In this document: piece by piece, positions 31,166 through 39,517 of the stretch
Layout of the letters: each line of letters starts with the position of its first letter
How positions within the stretch are numbered: position 1 is the first letter of the stretch
Position numbers and translations under genes: made by a program
Source of the DNA: CAYNST01 sp964434105
Lineage (GTDB): Bacteria > Pseudomonadota > Gammaproteobacteria > Pseudomonadales > Cellvibrionaceae
DNA length: 64,000 bases
NCBI GenBank assembly: GCA_964434105.1
Contig: CAYSTJ010000001.1
Coordinates: 88,701 to 152,700 of the forward strand
Reading direction: 5' to 3'
The notes under the pieces: model-generated
Database searches by the model: none
The model's input: the letters and a program-made list of their open reading frames with translations, nothing else
Told to the model about the DNA's origin: nothing

Positions 31166-33190
31166 TCAGTTACCGGTCGTCTCCGCGTAATTGTATTTAT
31201 ACTGGGCCTTTTCAAACAGTTTGGCGATCGGCTCTTCGTACAGATTCTTGTCGCTGCCCAGAATCATGCCCTGGCGAATAATCTGCATGGACACAGTAAA
31301 CAGCCGCCGGTCATCATCGACAATATCACGCCATTCTTCCGTCGTCGGGTACAGTTCCTTCACGCGGGCGACGGCGGCGGAATCACGGGTCCAGGCTTGC
31401 GATAGCTGCCCGGTGTCGAGTTTATCCCGCAAGTTGTTCGGTAACCAGTTCAGACCGTTTTCGTGGCAGCCCATACAGGAGGCACCATTGAGCAGCCGCG
31501 GACCGAAGAAATTAAAACCGCCGCGGCTGGAGCTTCTCTGAGTGTGTCCGCGACGCGGGTCGCGCACGATAAACGTAAACGCGTCAGTGCGTCGCTGATC
31601 GAGGCCACCAAAAATCGCATACGCCTGTAAGCCGTTTGGCATACTCCAGATCACCTCCTGGGCAGACTGTTGCAAACCGCTTTCACCGGTGTAGGTTCTA
31701 TTGGTCGAAAAGCTGCCATCGTCATTCTGGGGCTGCGCCAGGCTGGCGACGAAGGAGTAGGACTGCTGTCCGCCAAAACCGCCGCCAAAACTGGAAATAA
31801 ACTTTGGAACCGGGTGGTCATAAAACGGGAATTGTTGTCCCTGACCTGAAAATATATCGGTTGTCTTGTAATAGTAGCCGGCCGGTATGTCGCCCCGCCA
31901 TAGCAGGCGCGGTTCAATGGTAATGGCTTCATCCACGATAGCGTAGTCGAAGGAGTCCGTACCTTTGCTGATATCGACGCGAAGTTCGTCCTGCAGGTAG
32001 TTGCCGTACATCGGAATCTGCATGATCGCGTTGTAGACGTCGGGTCGGCTCAGTGTGTAGGCCAGTTGGGACGCCTCGACATAATTGCTTTTGAAGCCGT
32101 CGATGTTGGGAGTATTTTTGGCATCATCCAGCGCCTCAAAATTCCCTTTGGTGATGCGTTCCCAGCTGGCCAGCGCGATATTGGTATTTTGCCGTACCGC
32201 ACCGGTATTCCGGGAGCGGCGCGTCAACAGGTCGCGACGATTGCCAAAGAAAACGTCATCGTCCGGCCCACCAAATATGATTTCGGTTTCACCTTGAGAG
32301 TAACCCCAGTAATCGCGGATATCGAAACGGTATACCATCCCGTTGCCGCCACTCACATCGACCGGGTTGACCACGTCCGGCGCAAACCGGGCCGTGGAAT
32401 TCAATATTTTGGAGATGCCGGCACGCGCAACGTTCAGATCTTCTGCACTGAATTCGCTGTCGTTGTGCAATTCATGCAGACTGACGTATTTGATGTACTG
32501 GCGATCGCCGGACGCCAATGCGGCCTTGTCGGCAGCAATCCAGCTTTCCACCTGATTTTCGGATACCGGACCCGTGATGGTGGGCGCCGACCGCGGGATC
32601 TGATCCGCTATGGTCGCAGCCCAGGCTTCAATGGCCGACAGCATAGTGGCCGCATTGCTGCTGCACGTGCTCCAGCAGTTATGCGCTTCGAGACTCAGGC
32701 GGCGATAGAGTTTGGAATTTTTTGGGTCGTTCAGGCTGACTTTCTGTAAGGCGTTATCGTGCGCGACGCCCGGGTCACTGTGCGCATGTTGCGGGTTCTG
32801 TCCATAACCCAGGTCGTCGCTGTGGCAGCTCCCGCAATTGTCTCGCAGAATCGGATATACGGTGTTACTGAACGCCTGCATGGAGCGCTCGATGTCGAAA
32901 TTGCCGTCGGGTGCATCCACCGTCGGCTCATCCGTGACCGGATTGTCTGACGGTGTTGGCGTTGGCGTTGGCGTTGGCGTTGGTGTTGGTGTTGGCGTTG
33001 GCGTTGGCGTTGGCGTTGGTGCGGGCGTCGGGCTCGGACCGGGTGTCGGCGCGGGCGTCGGATTGGGCTCAGGTATCGGTGTGGGTGTCGACTCTGGCGG
33101 GTTTTGGTCGGGCTGCTCTGGCGGGGTTTCTCCGCAGGCTGTGAGTACAGCACCTATTGCCGCAGTCAGTAAAAGCTTTTTGAAATTCAT
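31166..33190 (-). CDS. Di-heme lipoprotein with Pro-Thr linker
   Basis: 674-aa predicted lipoprotein (lipobox LTAC, Cys19). Residues 22-85 are a Pro/Thr linker, largely PT dipeptides, followed by an acidic Asp/Val stretch. A c-type heme motif CGSCH lies at 119-123, in 'YPILRDNCGSCHSDD', the usual context of c-heme domains in polysaccharide-degrader redox proteins. A second motif CMGCH lies at 572-576 ('LLNGASCMGCHENGLNW'). The 450 residues between them match no family I can name. It sits convergent to the DUF1592/DUF1552 block and probably belongs to the same redox module. Function unknown. Confidence 0.8.
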   Translation of the reverse strand: MNFKKLLLTAAIGAVLTACGETPPEQPDQNPPESTPTPIPEPNPTPAPTPGPSPTPAPTPTPTPTPTPTPTPTPTPTPTPSDNPVTDEPTVDAPDGNFDIERSMQAFSNTVYPILRDNCGSCHSDDLGYGQNPQHAHSDPGVAHDNALQKVSLNDPKNSKLYRRLSLEAHNCWSTCSSNAATMLSAIEAWAATIADQIPRSAPTITGPVSENQVESWIAADKAALASGDRQYIKYVSLHELHNDSEFSAEDLNVARAGISKILNSTARFAPDVVNPVDVSGGNGMVYRFDIRDYWGYSQGETEIIFGGPDDDVFFGNRRDLLTRRSRNTGAVRQNTNIALASWERITKGNFEALDDAKNTPNIDGFKSNYVEASQLAYTLSRPDVYNAIMQIPMYGNYLQDELRVDISKGTDSFDYAIVDEAITIEPRLLWRGDIPAGYYYKTTDIFSGQGQQFPFYDHPVPKFISSFGGGFGGQQSYSFVASLAQPQNDDGSFSTNRTYTGESGLQQSAQEVIWSMPNGLQAYAIFGGLDQRRTDAFTFIVRDPRRGHTQRSSSRGGFNFFGPRLLNGASCMGCHENGLNWLPNNLRDKLDTGQLSQAWTRDSAAVARVKELYPTTEEWRDIVDDDRRLFTVSMQIIRQGMILGSDKNLYEEPIAKLFEKAQYKYNYAETTGN
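32952..33020 (-). repeat. Hexanucleotide repeat coding the Pro-Thr linker
   Basis: About eleven near-perfect copies of GTTGGC/GTTGGT (read as Pro-Thr codons on the reverse strand) code for the PT run of the lipoprotein linker. Each slippage step would add or remove one Pro-Thr pair without a frameshift. Confidence 0.9.
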
Positions 33191-33651
33191 TACTATCCCT
33201 CTAGCGTACTTTCGTAATACATCGCTAATAACTCAAGTGTCGGCGCTCCCCGTCACATGCCAGCCGGGCTGGCCGGTGCGTCGCTCGGTGTATTGCGGGG
33301 GTCGAACCATGGCACTGGACAAGAAAGGTTGTCGCACGGGTACCCGAAAACGCGGGAGTCTAGACGACCGGCTTATTCGGGCTATAGTCAATACCACAAC
33401 AACCTGTTGATGTTTTACCAAAGCCGGTAGAAGGCTGGTGTGCGTGCATTCACAGACTGTGCGCGGTCGGTAGGGCGTGAGTTCAAACGGTTAACCGGGT
33501 CCGGCATGGGTTGTGAAGCGGTCGGCCGAGGGGGAGTCGGGTTGGCAGGTCTGATGGAATATACCGCATCCCGGGGCAGCGGCTTTCACGGGCAGGTATT
33601 TGAGGGTGAAGACGCAAACATCTGCGTAGCGTGTCTGGCCTGCCGGCGAAA
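33191..33651. other. Intergenic region without recognised gene
   Basis: It separates the di-heme lipoprotein gene (start at 33190) from the 3' end of srkA. A small frame at 33440-33658 shows no ribosome site and no family. It presumably contains the promoter of the lipoprotein gene. Confidence 0.5.
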
Positions 33652-34647
33652 TCAATAAAAATGCAGGCGTAACGGCATTTCGTCGAGCGCGGCTAACTGC
33701 TCACGCAATTCGAGAATGTGTTCGGACCAGTAGCGTTCCGTATTGAACCAGGGGAAATGCATGGGAAAGGCCGGATCCTGCCAGCGGCGGGCAAGCCAGG
33801 CTGCATAGTGCATCAGTCGGAGCGTGCGGAAGGTTTCGATCAGCGGCAACTCCGCCAGGTTAAAATCGCAGAATTCCTGATAGCCGCTCAACAGGCTATC
33901 CAGCTGAATTTGCCGGCGCGGGTAATCGCCGGATAACAGCATCCACAGATCCTGAACGGCAGGGCCGGTGCAGGCATCGTCCAGGTCGACAAAATTCGGC
34001 CGCCCATCCCGCCACAATATATTGCCGGGATGACAGTCGCCGTGCAGGCGTATGGCCTCGAACGGTGTGGCGTCGAGGATGGTGGTCATCTTTTGGATCA
34101 GATCATGGGACAGGCTTTCATAGGCTGGTCGCAATGACTCAGGCACAAAGTCGTGCTCGATCAGAAAGCGGCGGCTGGCGGACCCGAACCGTTCCAGCGT
34201 CAGGGGCAAACGGTGTGAGAAGGGACGTGTGCGTCCCAGTGCATGGATACGGCCCAGGCTCTGACCGAGGATATAGAGGTTGTCCTCATTATCCAGCTCT
34301 GGCGCATGGCCACCGCGTCGTTCGTAGAGGGCAAACCGGTAATCATCAAACGCAAAGAGGGTTTGCCCCTCAATAACAACCGGGGGCACCACCGGGACTT
34401 CCAGGTCACACAGGGCCTGGCTGAACTCATGCTCTTCGAGAATCTGCTCGTCGCTCCAACGGTGAGGCCGGTAAAACTTGGCGATGATTGGCGCAGCGTC
34501 TTCGATACCGACCTGATAGACCCGGTTTTCGTAGCTGTTCAGTGGGTAAATTCGCGCATCGCTATGCAGCCCGAGGCTCTCCACGGCATCCAGTACGCGG
34601 TCAGGCGTCAGATTGGCATATGGGGTGGCATGACTGTTTTGCGACAC
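33652..34647 (-). CDS. srkA: Stress response kinase SrkA (YihE)
   Basis: 331-aa protein kinase of the choline-kinase-like fold, a homologue of E. coli SrkA/YihE, which counters stress-induced death pathways. The ATP-side segment 'YPLNSYENRVYQVG' and the catalytic 'RLHGDCHPGNILWRDG' with 'FVDLDDACTGPAVQDLWMLLSGD' are standard for the family, as is the C-terminal 'RTLRLMHYAAWLARRWQDPAFP'. Length is normal. It does not lie next to dsbA here as it does in enterics. Confidence 0.94.
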   Translation of the reverse strand: MSQNSHATPYANLTPDRVLDAVESLGLHSDARIYPLNSYENRVYQVGIEDAAPIIAKFYRPHRWSDEQILEEHEFSQALCDLEVPVVPPVVIEGQTLFAFDDYRFALYERRGGHAPELDNEDNLYILGQSLGRIHALGRTRPFSHRLPLTLERFGSASRRFLIEHDFVPESLRPAYESLSHDLIQKMTTILDATPFEAIRLHGDCHPGNILWRDGRPNFVDLDDACTGPAVQDLWMLLSGDYPRRQIQLDSLLSGYQEFCDFNLAELPLIETFRTLRLMHYAAWLARRWQDPAFPMHFPWFNTERYWSEHILELREQLAALDEMPLRLHFY

Positions 34648-34702
34648 GTGACGACCCTCTCATGAAGTCTAAGCGGACTTGGTGGACGCAGGGTAGCAGA
34701 AG

Positions 34703-34756
34703 GAAGCCGTTAGCGGTGTTTTTATTCCTGAAGCCGTTAGCGGTGTTTATATTCCC
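34703..34756. repeat. Tandem 27-bp direct repeat
   Basis: Two adjacent 27-bp copies starting GAAGCCGTTAGCGGTGTTT, differing at two positions. It lies directly upstream of srkA, between that gene and a solo MITE end, so it sits where the srkA promoter is expected. Confidence 0.85.
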
Positions 34757-34780
34757 AATCAGCGCACCGTCGTACTCTGG

Positions 34781-34809
34781 GAAAATCGGGGCGTGAGCTG
34801 AATAGTTAC
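34781..34809. mobile_element. Solo right end of the MITE family
   Basis: GAAAATCGGGGCGTGAGC followed by TGAATAGTTAC is the conserved right terminus of the family. No left end or 8-bp duplication was found nearby, so this is a truncated copy. It lies between srkA and comF. Confidence 0.8.
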
Positions 34810-34842
34810 GCCTGATTTAAAGCTACGGCCGGGACGGCGGTG

Positions 34843-35526
34843 TCATTTCGGTTTGGGCGTTCGGGCGAGCGCCCACACGTCCACGCTCGCCGCGCCGCTC
34901 TGCAACAGGCATTCAGCCATCCGTGCAACCGTGGCGCCGGTAGTGATTACATCATCAACAACGGCTACATGCAGCCCCTTAAGCTCAGCGGTACAGCCGA
35001 AAACCCCTTTGAGATTGGCGAGCCGGGCGGCGCGGCGCAGGTTTTTCTGGGCGCTGGCTGCGCGCTGCTTTTTTACGATGCAGCGCACGGGTATTTGCAG
35101 TTCCCGTCCCAGCTGAAGTGCGAGATGCTCGGTCTGGTTGTAGCCTCGTCGCCACCGGTCACGCCAGTGCAGCGGCACCGGTACCAGCAGGTTCGGCAAT
35201 TGCGGGCCCGGGTAGTGGGCTTTTACCCGGCTCGCCAGCCAGGGTGCCAGATAGCGGCAGACAACCTGAGGGTCCCGACGCTTCAACCGCTGAATGAGAA
35301 CATCCACCGGCGACTCATACAGAAAAGCGCAAAGCGTACGCCGAAACGGTTTGGGCGTCGTCAGACAGTCGCCACAGGTTTCCGGCCGGGCCACCGGCAG
35401 TGCGCAGCCCGGGCAGGCAAGGTCAAGTCGGGGCAGATCCGCTTCGCAACCTGCGCAGACATAACCTTTGGCCGGGGCGAAACAGAGGGGACAGTTGTGC
35501 GGTAGTAATCTGAACCAGTTGATCAT
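34843..35526 (-). CDS. ComF-family phosphoribosyltransferase-like protein
   Basis: 227-aa ComF/GntX-type protein. Two N-terminal CxxC pairs ('NCPLC', 'YVCAGC', then 'CPGC' and 'CGDC') form a zinc finger. The C-terminal type I phosphoribosyltransferase site is 'VAVVDDVITTGATVARMAE'. Relatives take part in DNA uptake or handling of extracellular DNA. I place the start at 35526 because GGGAGG lies 7 nt upstream; longer frames reach into the bioB promoter. It is divergent from bioB, a neighbourhood that is common in gammaproteobacteria, and the BirA-like operator begins right at this start codon. Confidence 0.9.
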   Translation of the reverse strand: MINWFRLLPHNCPLCFAPAKGYVCAGCEADLPRLDLACPGCALPVARPETCGDCLTTPKPFRRTLCAFLYESPVDVLIQRLKRRDPQVVCRYLAPWLASRVKAHYPGPQLPNLLVPVPLHWRDRWRRGYNQTEHLALQLGRELQIPVRCIVKKQRAASAQKNLRRAARLANLKGVFGCTAELKGLHVAVVDDVITTGATVARMAECLLQSGAASVDVWALARTPKPK

Positions 35527-35559
35527 CGGTAAACCTCCCTGTGCAAATTTGGTTGACAG
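35527..35559. promoter_or_regulatory. Predicted BirA operator (bioO)
   Basis: Half-sites CGGTAAACC (35527-35535) and GGTTGACAG (35551-35559) separated by 15 nt. Each agrees with 7 of 9 positions of the known proteobacterial BirA site TTGTAAACC-N14/15-GGTTTACAA. It overlaps the TTGACA -35 box of the bioB promoter and touches the comF start and ribosome site. Occupancy should repress bioB transcription when biotin is plentiful and might also affect comF. Confidence 0.75.
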
Positions 35560-35580
35560 CATCGGCCGATTGCCTATCAT
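35553..35580 (+). promoter_or_regulatory. Sigma-70 promoter of the biotin operon
   Basis: A perfect -35 box TTGACA (35553-35558), a 16-nt spacer and a -10 box TATCAT (35575-35580). Start of transcription is expected near 35588, about 115 nt before the bioB ATG. The -35 box lies inside the right half of the BirA operator, the arrangement expected for repression by exclusion. Confidence 0.75.
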
Positions 35581-35702
35581 GCCGCCAGGGTCTGTTGACG
35601 TTCTATCGGCGCATCTGTTGCGCGGATGAAACATCAACGGTTCCGCATCCTTTTATTCCCGGGCGGCATCACAATGGCGCCCCTATACGAGACGAACCTA
35701 GC

Positions 35703-36776
35703 ATGCTGAACCAAGCCCCCGCCATTCGCCATGACTGGCGCCGTGATGAAATTCTCGAATTGCTTCGAATGCCGTTCAATGACCTGATCTTCCAGGCCCA
35801 GCAGGTGCATCGCCAACACTTCGATGCCAATACCGTCCAGGTGAGTACGCTTTGCTCCATCAAGACGGGAGCCTGTCCGGAAGACTGTGCCTATTGTCCA
35901 CAAAGCGCCCGATATGATACCGGGCTGGAGCGGGAAAAGCTGATGGCCGTGCAAAAAGTCGTGGAAGAAGCGCAGGCAGCCAAAGCCGCCGGCGCGACCC
36001 GCTTCTGTATGGGTGCGGCCTGGCGATCGCCCAAAAGCCGGGACATGAACTATGTGACCGATATGGTGCGGCAGGTCAAGGCGCTGGGCATGGAAACCTG
36101 CATGACGCTGGGCATGCTGGATGCCGGGCAGGCGGATGAACTGGCGGCCGCAGGGCTCGACTACTACAACCATAATCTCGACACATCGCCTGAATATTAC
36201 GGGGAGGTTATAACAACCCGGACCTACCAGGATCGGCTGGATACGCTCGCCAATGTACGGGGGGCGGGCATGAAAGTCTGTTGTGGCGGTATTGTCGGTA
36301 TGGGCGAAGCACAGCAGGATCGCGCCGGACTGCTGCAGCAGCTCGCCAATCTGCCGGAACACCCGGAGTCGGTACCCATCAATATGCTGGTCCGGGTCGA
36401 AGGGACGCCGTTGCAGGACGAGGCCGACCTCGATCCGTTTGAATTTATACGTACCATCGCCGTCGCCCGTATCCTGATGCCGCGTTCCCATGTACGGCTA
36501 TCGGCAGGGCGGGAAAGTATGAATGACCAGATACAGGCATTGGCCTTCCTGGCCGGCGCCAACTCCATTTTCTATGGTGAAAAGCTGCTGACGACGGCCA
36601 ATCCGGAAGCGGATCGGGACCGTCAGCTGTTTCACCGGCTTGGCATCCGTCCGGAAGTGCGACCGGAATCTGCGGCCGGTTCCGCGCACAGCGTCAGCCG
36701 ACCGCCGGTGCCCCACATGCAGCCGGCAGCGCAGGCGATCGGTACGTCGCTGTTCTACGATGCGACAGCCAGCTGA
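35703..36776 (+). CDS. bioB: Biotin synthase BioB
   Basis: 357-aa radical-SAM enzyme that inserts sulfur into dethiobiotin, the last step of biotin synthesis. The radical-SAM cysteines are Cys58, Cys62 and Cys65 in 'GACPEDCAYCPQSARY'. The second cluster is supported by 'RFCMGAAWR', 'METCMTLGML' and 'YYNHNLDTSPEYY'. The start at 35703 gives the family length; the frame is open upstream to 35541 but that would run through the promoter. First gene of the operon bioB-bioF-bioH/C-bioD; the next start lies 10 bp after its stop. No bioA is in the window. Confidence 0.97.
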   Translation: MLNQAPAIRHDWRRDEILELLRMPFNDLIFQAQQVHRQHFDANTVQVSTLCSIKTGACPEDCAYCPQSARYDTGLEREKLMAVQKVVEEAQAAKAAGATRFCMGAAWRSPKSRDMNYVTDMVRQVKALGMETCMTLGMLDAGQADELAAAGLDYYNHNLDTSPEYYGEVITTRTYQDRLDTLANVRGAGMKVCCGGIVGMGEAQQDRAGLLQQLANLPEHPESVPINMLVRVEGTPLQDEADLDPFEFIRTIAVARILMPRSHVRLSAGRESMNDQIQALAFLAGANSIFYGEKLLTTANPEADRDRQLFHRLGIRPEVRPESAAGSAHSVSRPPVPHMQPAAQAIGTSLFYDATAS

Positions 36777-36786
36777 CCAGGGCTGC

Positions 36787-37968
36787 ATGATGTCTCTGGA
36801 TCATTTGCTGCAAACCCGCTTACAGGCGCGGCTGCAGGCGAACCGTTACCGTCGCCGTCAAATAGTGGCTTCCCCGTCCGCCGCAAGCGTCACCACCGCG
36901 CAGGGGTCCATGCTGTGTTTTTGCAGCAATGACTACCTCGGACTGGCCGACCATCCGGCTGTCAAGCAGGCCATGATCGACGCGCTGACGCACTTCGGTG
37001 CAGGAAGCGGCGCGGCGCATCTGGTCAGCGGTCACACGACCGAACACCATGCGCTGGAAGAGGAGCTGGCCGACTTTACCGGCCGGCCGCGCGCCTTGCT
37101 GTTTTCCACAGGCTATATGGCCAACCTGGGCGTTATCAGTGCGCTGAGCGACCGGCACGACACCGTATTGGAAGATCGGCTGAATCATGCGTCACTGCTC
37201 GATGCCGCCCGAATGTCCGATGCGGGTTTGAAGCGCTACAGGCACAGCGATCTCGCGCACCTGGAGCAGCTGCTGCAGCGTACGGCAACCGGTAATCGCT
37301 GGATTGTGACGGATGGCGTATTCAGTATGGATGGCGATGTCGCGCCTTTGATACCACTGGCGCAGCTGGCGCAGCGTTATCAGGCATGGCTGATGGTGGA
37401 CGATGCGCACGGTTTTGGCTGTCTGGGGAGCACGGGTGGCGGCAGCGTGCAACAGTGCGGACTGGGGGTGGCAGACGTGCCGATCCTGATGGGCACCCTG
37501 GGCAAAGCTTTCGGTACGTTTGGTGCCTTTGTCGCCGGCAGTGAACCGCTGATCGAGGCACTGATTCAGTTTGCGCGCACTTATGTCTACACCACAGCGA
37601 CACCGCCCGCCATCGCGGCGGCGACCCGCGCCAGCCTGCGCGTGCTTCAGGAAGAAAGCTGGAGGCGGGCCCATCTACAATCACTGATCGAGCATTTCCG
37701 TAAGGCTGCGGCTGCAGCCGGTCTGTCGCTCATGCCGTCCGCTACGCCCATCCAGCCAATTCTGATTGGCGATGACAAAGCGGCGGTCGATGCCGCCAGC
37801 TGGCTCGCCGACCGGGGGTTCTGGGTATCGGCTATCCGGCCACCCACCGTGCCCGAAGGCAGCGCCCGCCTGCGTATTACCCTCACCGCCAACCATGAAA
37901 TCGAACAGGTTGACCGGCTGCTGGACGCCCTGACAGCCTGCCCCCACCTTTCCCATGATCCAGTTTAA
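36787..37968 (+). CDS. bioF: 8-amino-7-oxononanoate synthase BioF
   Basis: 393-aa PLP enzyme of the alpha-oxoamine synthase group. It condenses pimeloyl-ACP (or -CoA) with alanine. Marks are 'CSNDYLGLADHP', 'GSGAAHLVSGHT', 'DDAHGFGCLGSTGGG' and the PLP lysine Lys240 in 'LMGTLGKAFGTFGAF'. AGGG lies just before ATG 36787; a second ATG follows at once. Its last 14 bases overlap the bioH/bioC gene. Confidence 0.97.
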   Translation: MMSLDHLLQTRLQARLQANRYRRRQIVASPSAASVTTAQGSMLCFCSNDYLGLADHPAVKQAMIDALTHFGAGSGAAHLVSGHTTEHHALEEELADFTGRPRALLFSTGYMANLGVISALSDRHDTVLEDRLNHASLLDAARMSDAGLKRYRHSDLAHLEQLLQRTATGNRWIVTDGVFSMDGDVAPLIPLAQLAQRYQAWLMVDDAHGFGCLGSTGGGSVQQCGLGVADVPILMGTLGKAFGTFGAFVAGSEPLIEALIQFARTYVYTTATPPAIAAATRASLRVLQEESWRRAHLQSLIEHFRKAAAAAGLSLMPSATPIQPILIGDDKAAVDAASWLADRGFWVSAIRPPTVPEGSARLRITLTANHEIEQVDRLLDALTACPHLSHDPV

Positions 37969-39517
37969 GCGGTTTGCCGCCCGCGGACCGGGGCCGGTCC
38001 TGGTGTTTCTGCATGGCTGGGGCAGTGACAGCCGGGTCTGGGATCGCCTGCGCGAGTGGCTGCCTGGCGAGCACTGGTTATTGGATCTGCCGGGCCACGG
38101 TTCGGCTGATGTCAGTCCGGATGCATCAATGGATGAGTTTATTGCGGCGCTGGCGCAGGCGCTGCCACAACGCTGTGTGCTGCTGGGCTGGTCGCTCGGG
38201 GGCATGATTGCCACCTGTCTGGCCGGTCGATATCCGGATAAAATCGCGGGGCTGATCACGCTGGCCACCAACGCCGTTTTTGTACAGCGTGATGACTGGC
38301 CGGAGGCCATGCCTGCCGCCACCTTCCAGCAATTTTCTCACAGTTTTACCGCGCAGCCCGAGGCCACTTATCAGCGATTTCTGGGTCTGCAAGCGCAGGG
38401 TGACCGGCACCGCAAGGCCCTCCTGCAGCGACTGCGGGCGCACGCATCGGGGCATAGCGTCCGCCTCCACAACCTGGCGCCGGGGCTGGCATGGCTGGCC
38501 CAGTGTGACAATCGGGCCGCGCTGGCAAGATTGCCCATGCCGCACCTGCATCTCCTGGGCGAGGCGGATGCACTGGTGCCGGCGACGGTGGGTGAACGTC
38601 TTGCCGGTTTTGAAAAGGCGACAGTGTACGTTGTGAACGAAGCCGGGCACATGCTGCCCTGGTGCGAACAGCCCCAAATGCGCAGCTGGATACTCGGCTG
38701 GCTGGAAGTGCAGGGACTGATCGGTATTGCAATCGAATCGGTCGCTGGGTCCTTTGCCAGGGCCGCGCCCGCCTATCAGGCATCGGCACGCGTGCAGGCG
38801 GATATCGTTAAGTGTTTGCTGGAAAGGTTCCCGGTGACAGCGGGCGAGCGTGTCATGGACCTGGGGTGCGGAACGGGCTACGTGAGCCAGTTTCTGCGGG
38901 ACGCAAATATCCGCCCCGCGCAGATGCTGCATATTGATCTGGCGCTTCCAATGCTGCAATCCGCCCGCGGGCTTATGCAGGCATCCATGCCCGGCGCAGG
39001 GTGGCTGGCCGCTGATGCGGAGCAGTTGCCGCTGGCTGCCGGCTGCATGGACCGTGTCATTTCCAGTTTAATGTTGCAGTGGTGCTTCCGTCCGGATCAG
39101 GTTATGCAGGAGGTCGCCCGGGTTCTGGCGCCCGGCGGAACCCTGTTACTGGCGACTCTGGGGCCCGGTACGTTACACGAGTTGAAGTCTGCCTGGCGCA
39201 CTCTCGACAACTATATGCACGTTAACCGCTTTCGATCCGTATCCGACCTGGTCCACGATGTTGAGGCGGCGGGTCTCACAGTCAGTCAGGTTGCGCAGGG
39301 CCAGCATATCATGCGCTATACCGCGGTGATGCCGCTGCTCAGGGATCTCAAGAGCATCGGTGCACACAACATGAATCGGGGGCGCCAGCCTGGCCTGACA
39401 GGGCGAGGTCATTTTCAGGCGCTGGAGCGGGCCTACGGGGCTTTTAGGGAGGCAGACGGTCTGCTGCCGGCGACCTACGATGTCATTTATCTGCGGGCGG
39501 AAAAGCACCATGGCTAA
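37955..39517 (+). CDS. BioH-BioC fusion: carboxylesterase and malonyl-ACP methyltransferase
   Basis: 520-aa fusion of two enzymes that act at opposite ends of pimelate assembly. Residues 1 to about 250 are a BioH-like alpha/beta hydrolase (oxyanion 'LHGWGSDSRVW', nucleophile Ser80 in 'LLGWSLGGM', likely Asp205 in 'GEADALVP', His232 in 'NEAGHML') that cleaves the pimeloyl-ACP methyl ester. About 262-515 is BioC (SAM loop 'VMDLGCGTGYVSQFL' at 300-314, then 'ISSLMLQWC' and 'LLLATLGPGTLHELKSAW') that methylates malonyl-ACP to start the chain. No stop or frameshift separates them. bioD follows with an 8-bp overlap. Both triad and SAM motifs look intact. Confidence 0.95.
   Translation: MIQFKRFAARGPGPVLVFLHGWGSDSRVWDRLREWLPGEHWLLDLPGHGSADVSPDASMDEFIAALAQALPQRCVLLGWSLGGMIATCLAGRYPDKIAGLITLATNAVFVQRDDWPEAMPAATFQQFSHSFTAQPEATYQRFLGLQAQGDRHRKALLQRLRAHASGHSVRLHNLAPGLAWLAQCDNRAALARLPMPHLHLLGEADALVPATVGERLAGFEKATVYVVNEAGHMLPWCEQPQMRSWILGWLEVQGLIGIAIESVAGSFARAAPAYQASARVQADIVKCLLERFPVTAGERVMDLGCGTGYVSQFLRDANIRPAQMLHIDLALPMLQSARGLMQASMPGAGWLAADAEQLPLAAGCMDRVISSLMLQWCFRPDQVMQEVARVLAPGGTLLLATLGPGTLHELKSAWRTLDNYMHVNRFRSVSDLVHDVEAAGLTVSQVAQGQHIMRYTAVMPLLRDLKSIGAHNMNRGRQPGLTGRGHFQALERAYGAFREADGLLPATYDVIYLRAEKHHG

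Noticed and set aside
33440..33658. 72-aa frame between the di-heme lipoprotein and srkA
   Set aside because: No ribosome site; Gly/Arg-rich translation without family features.
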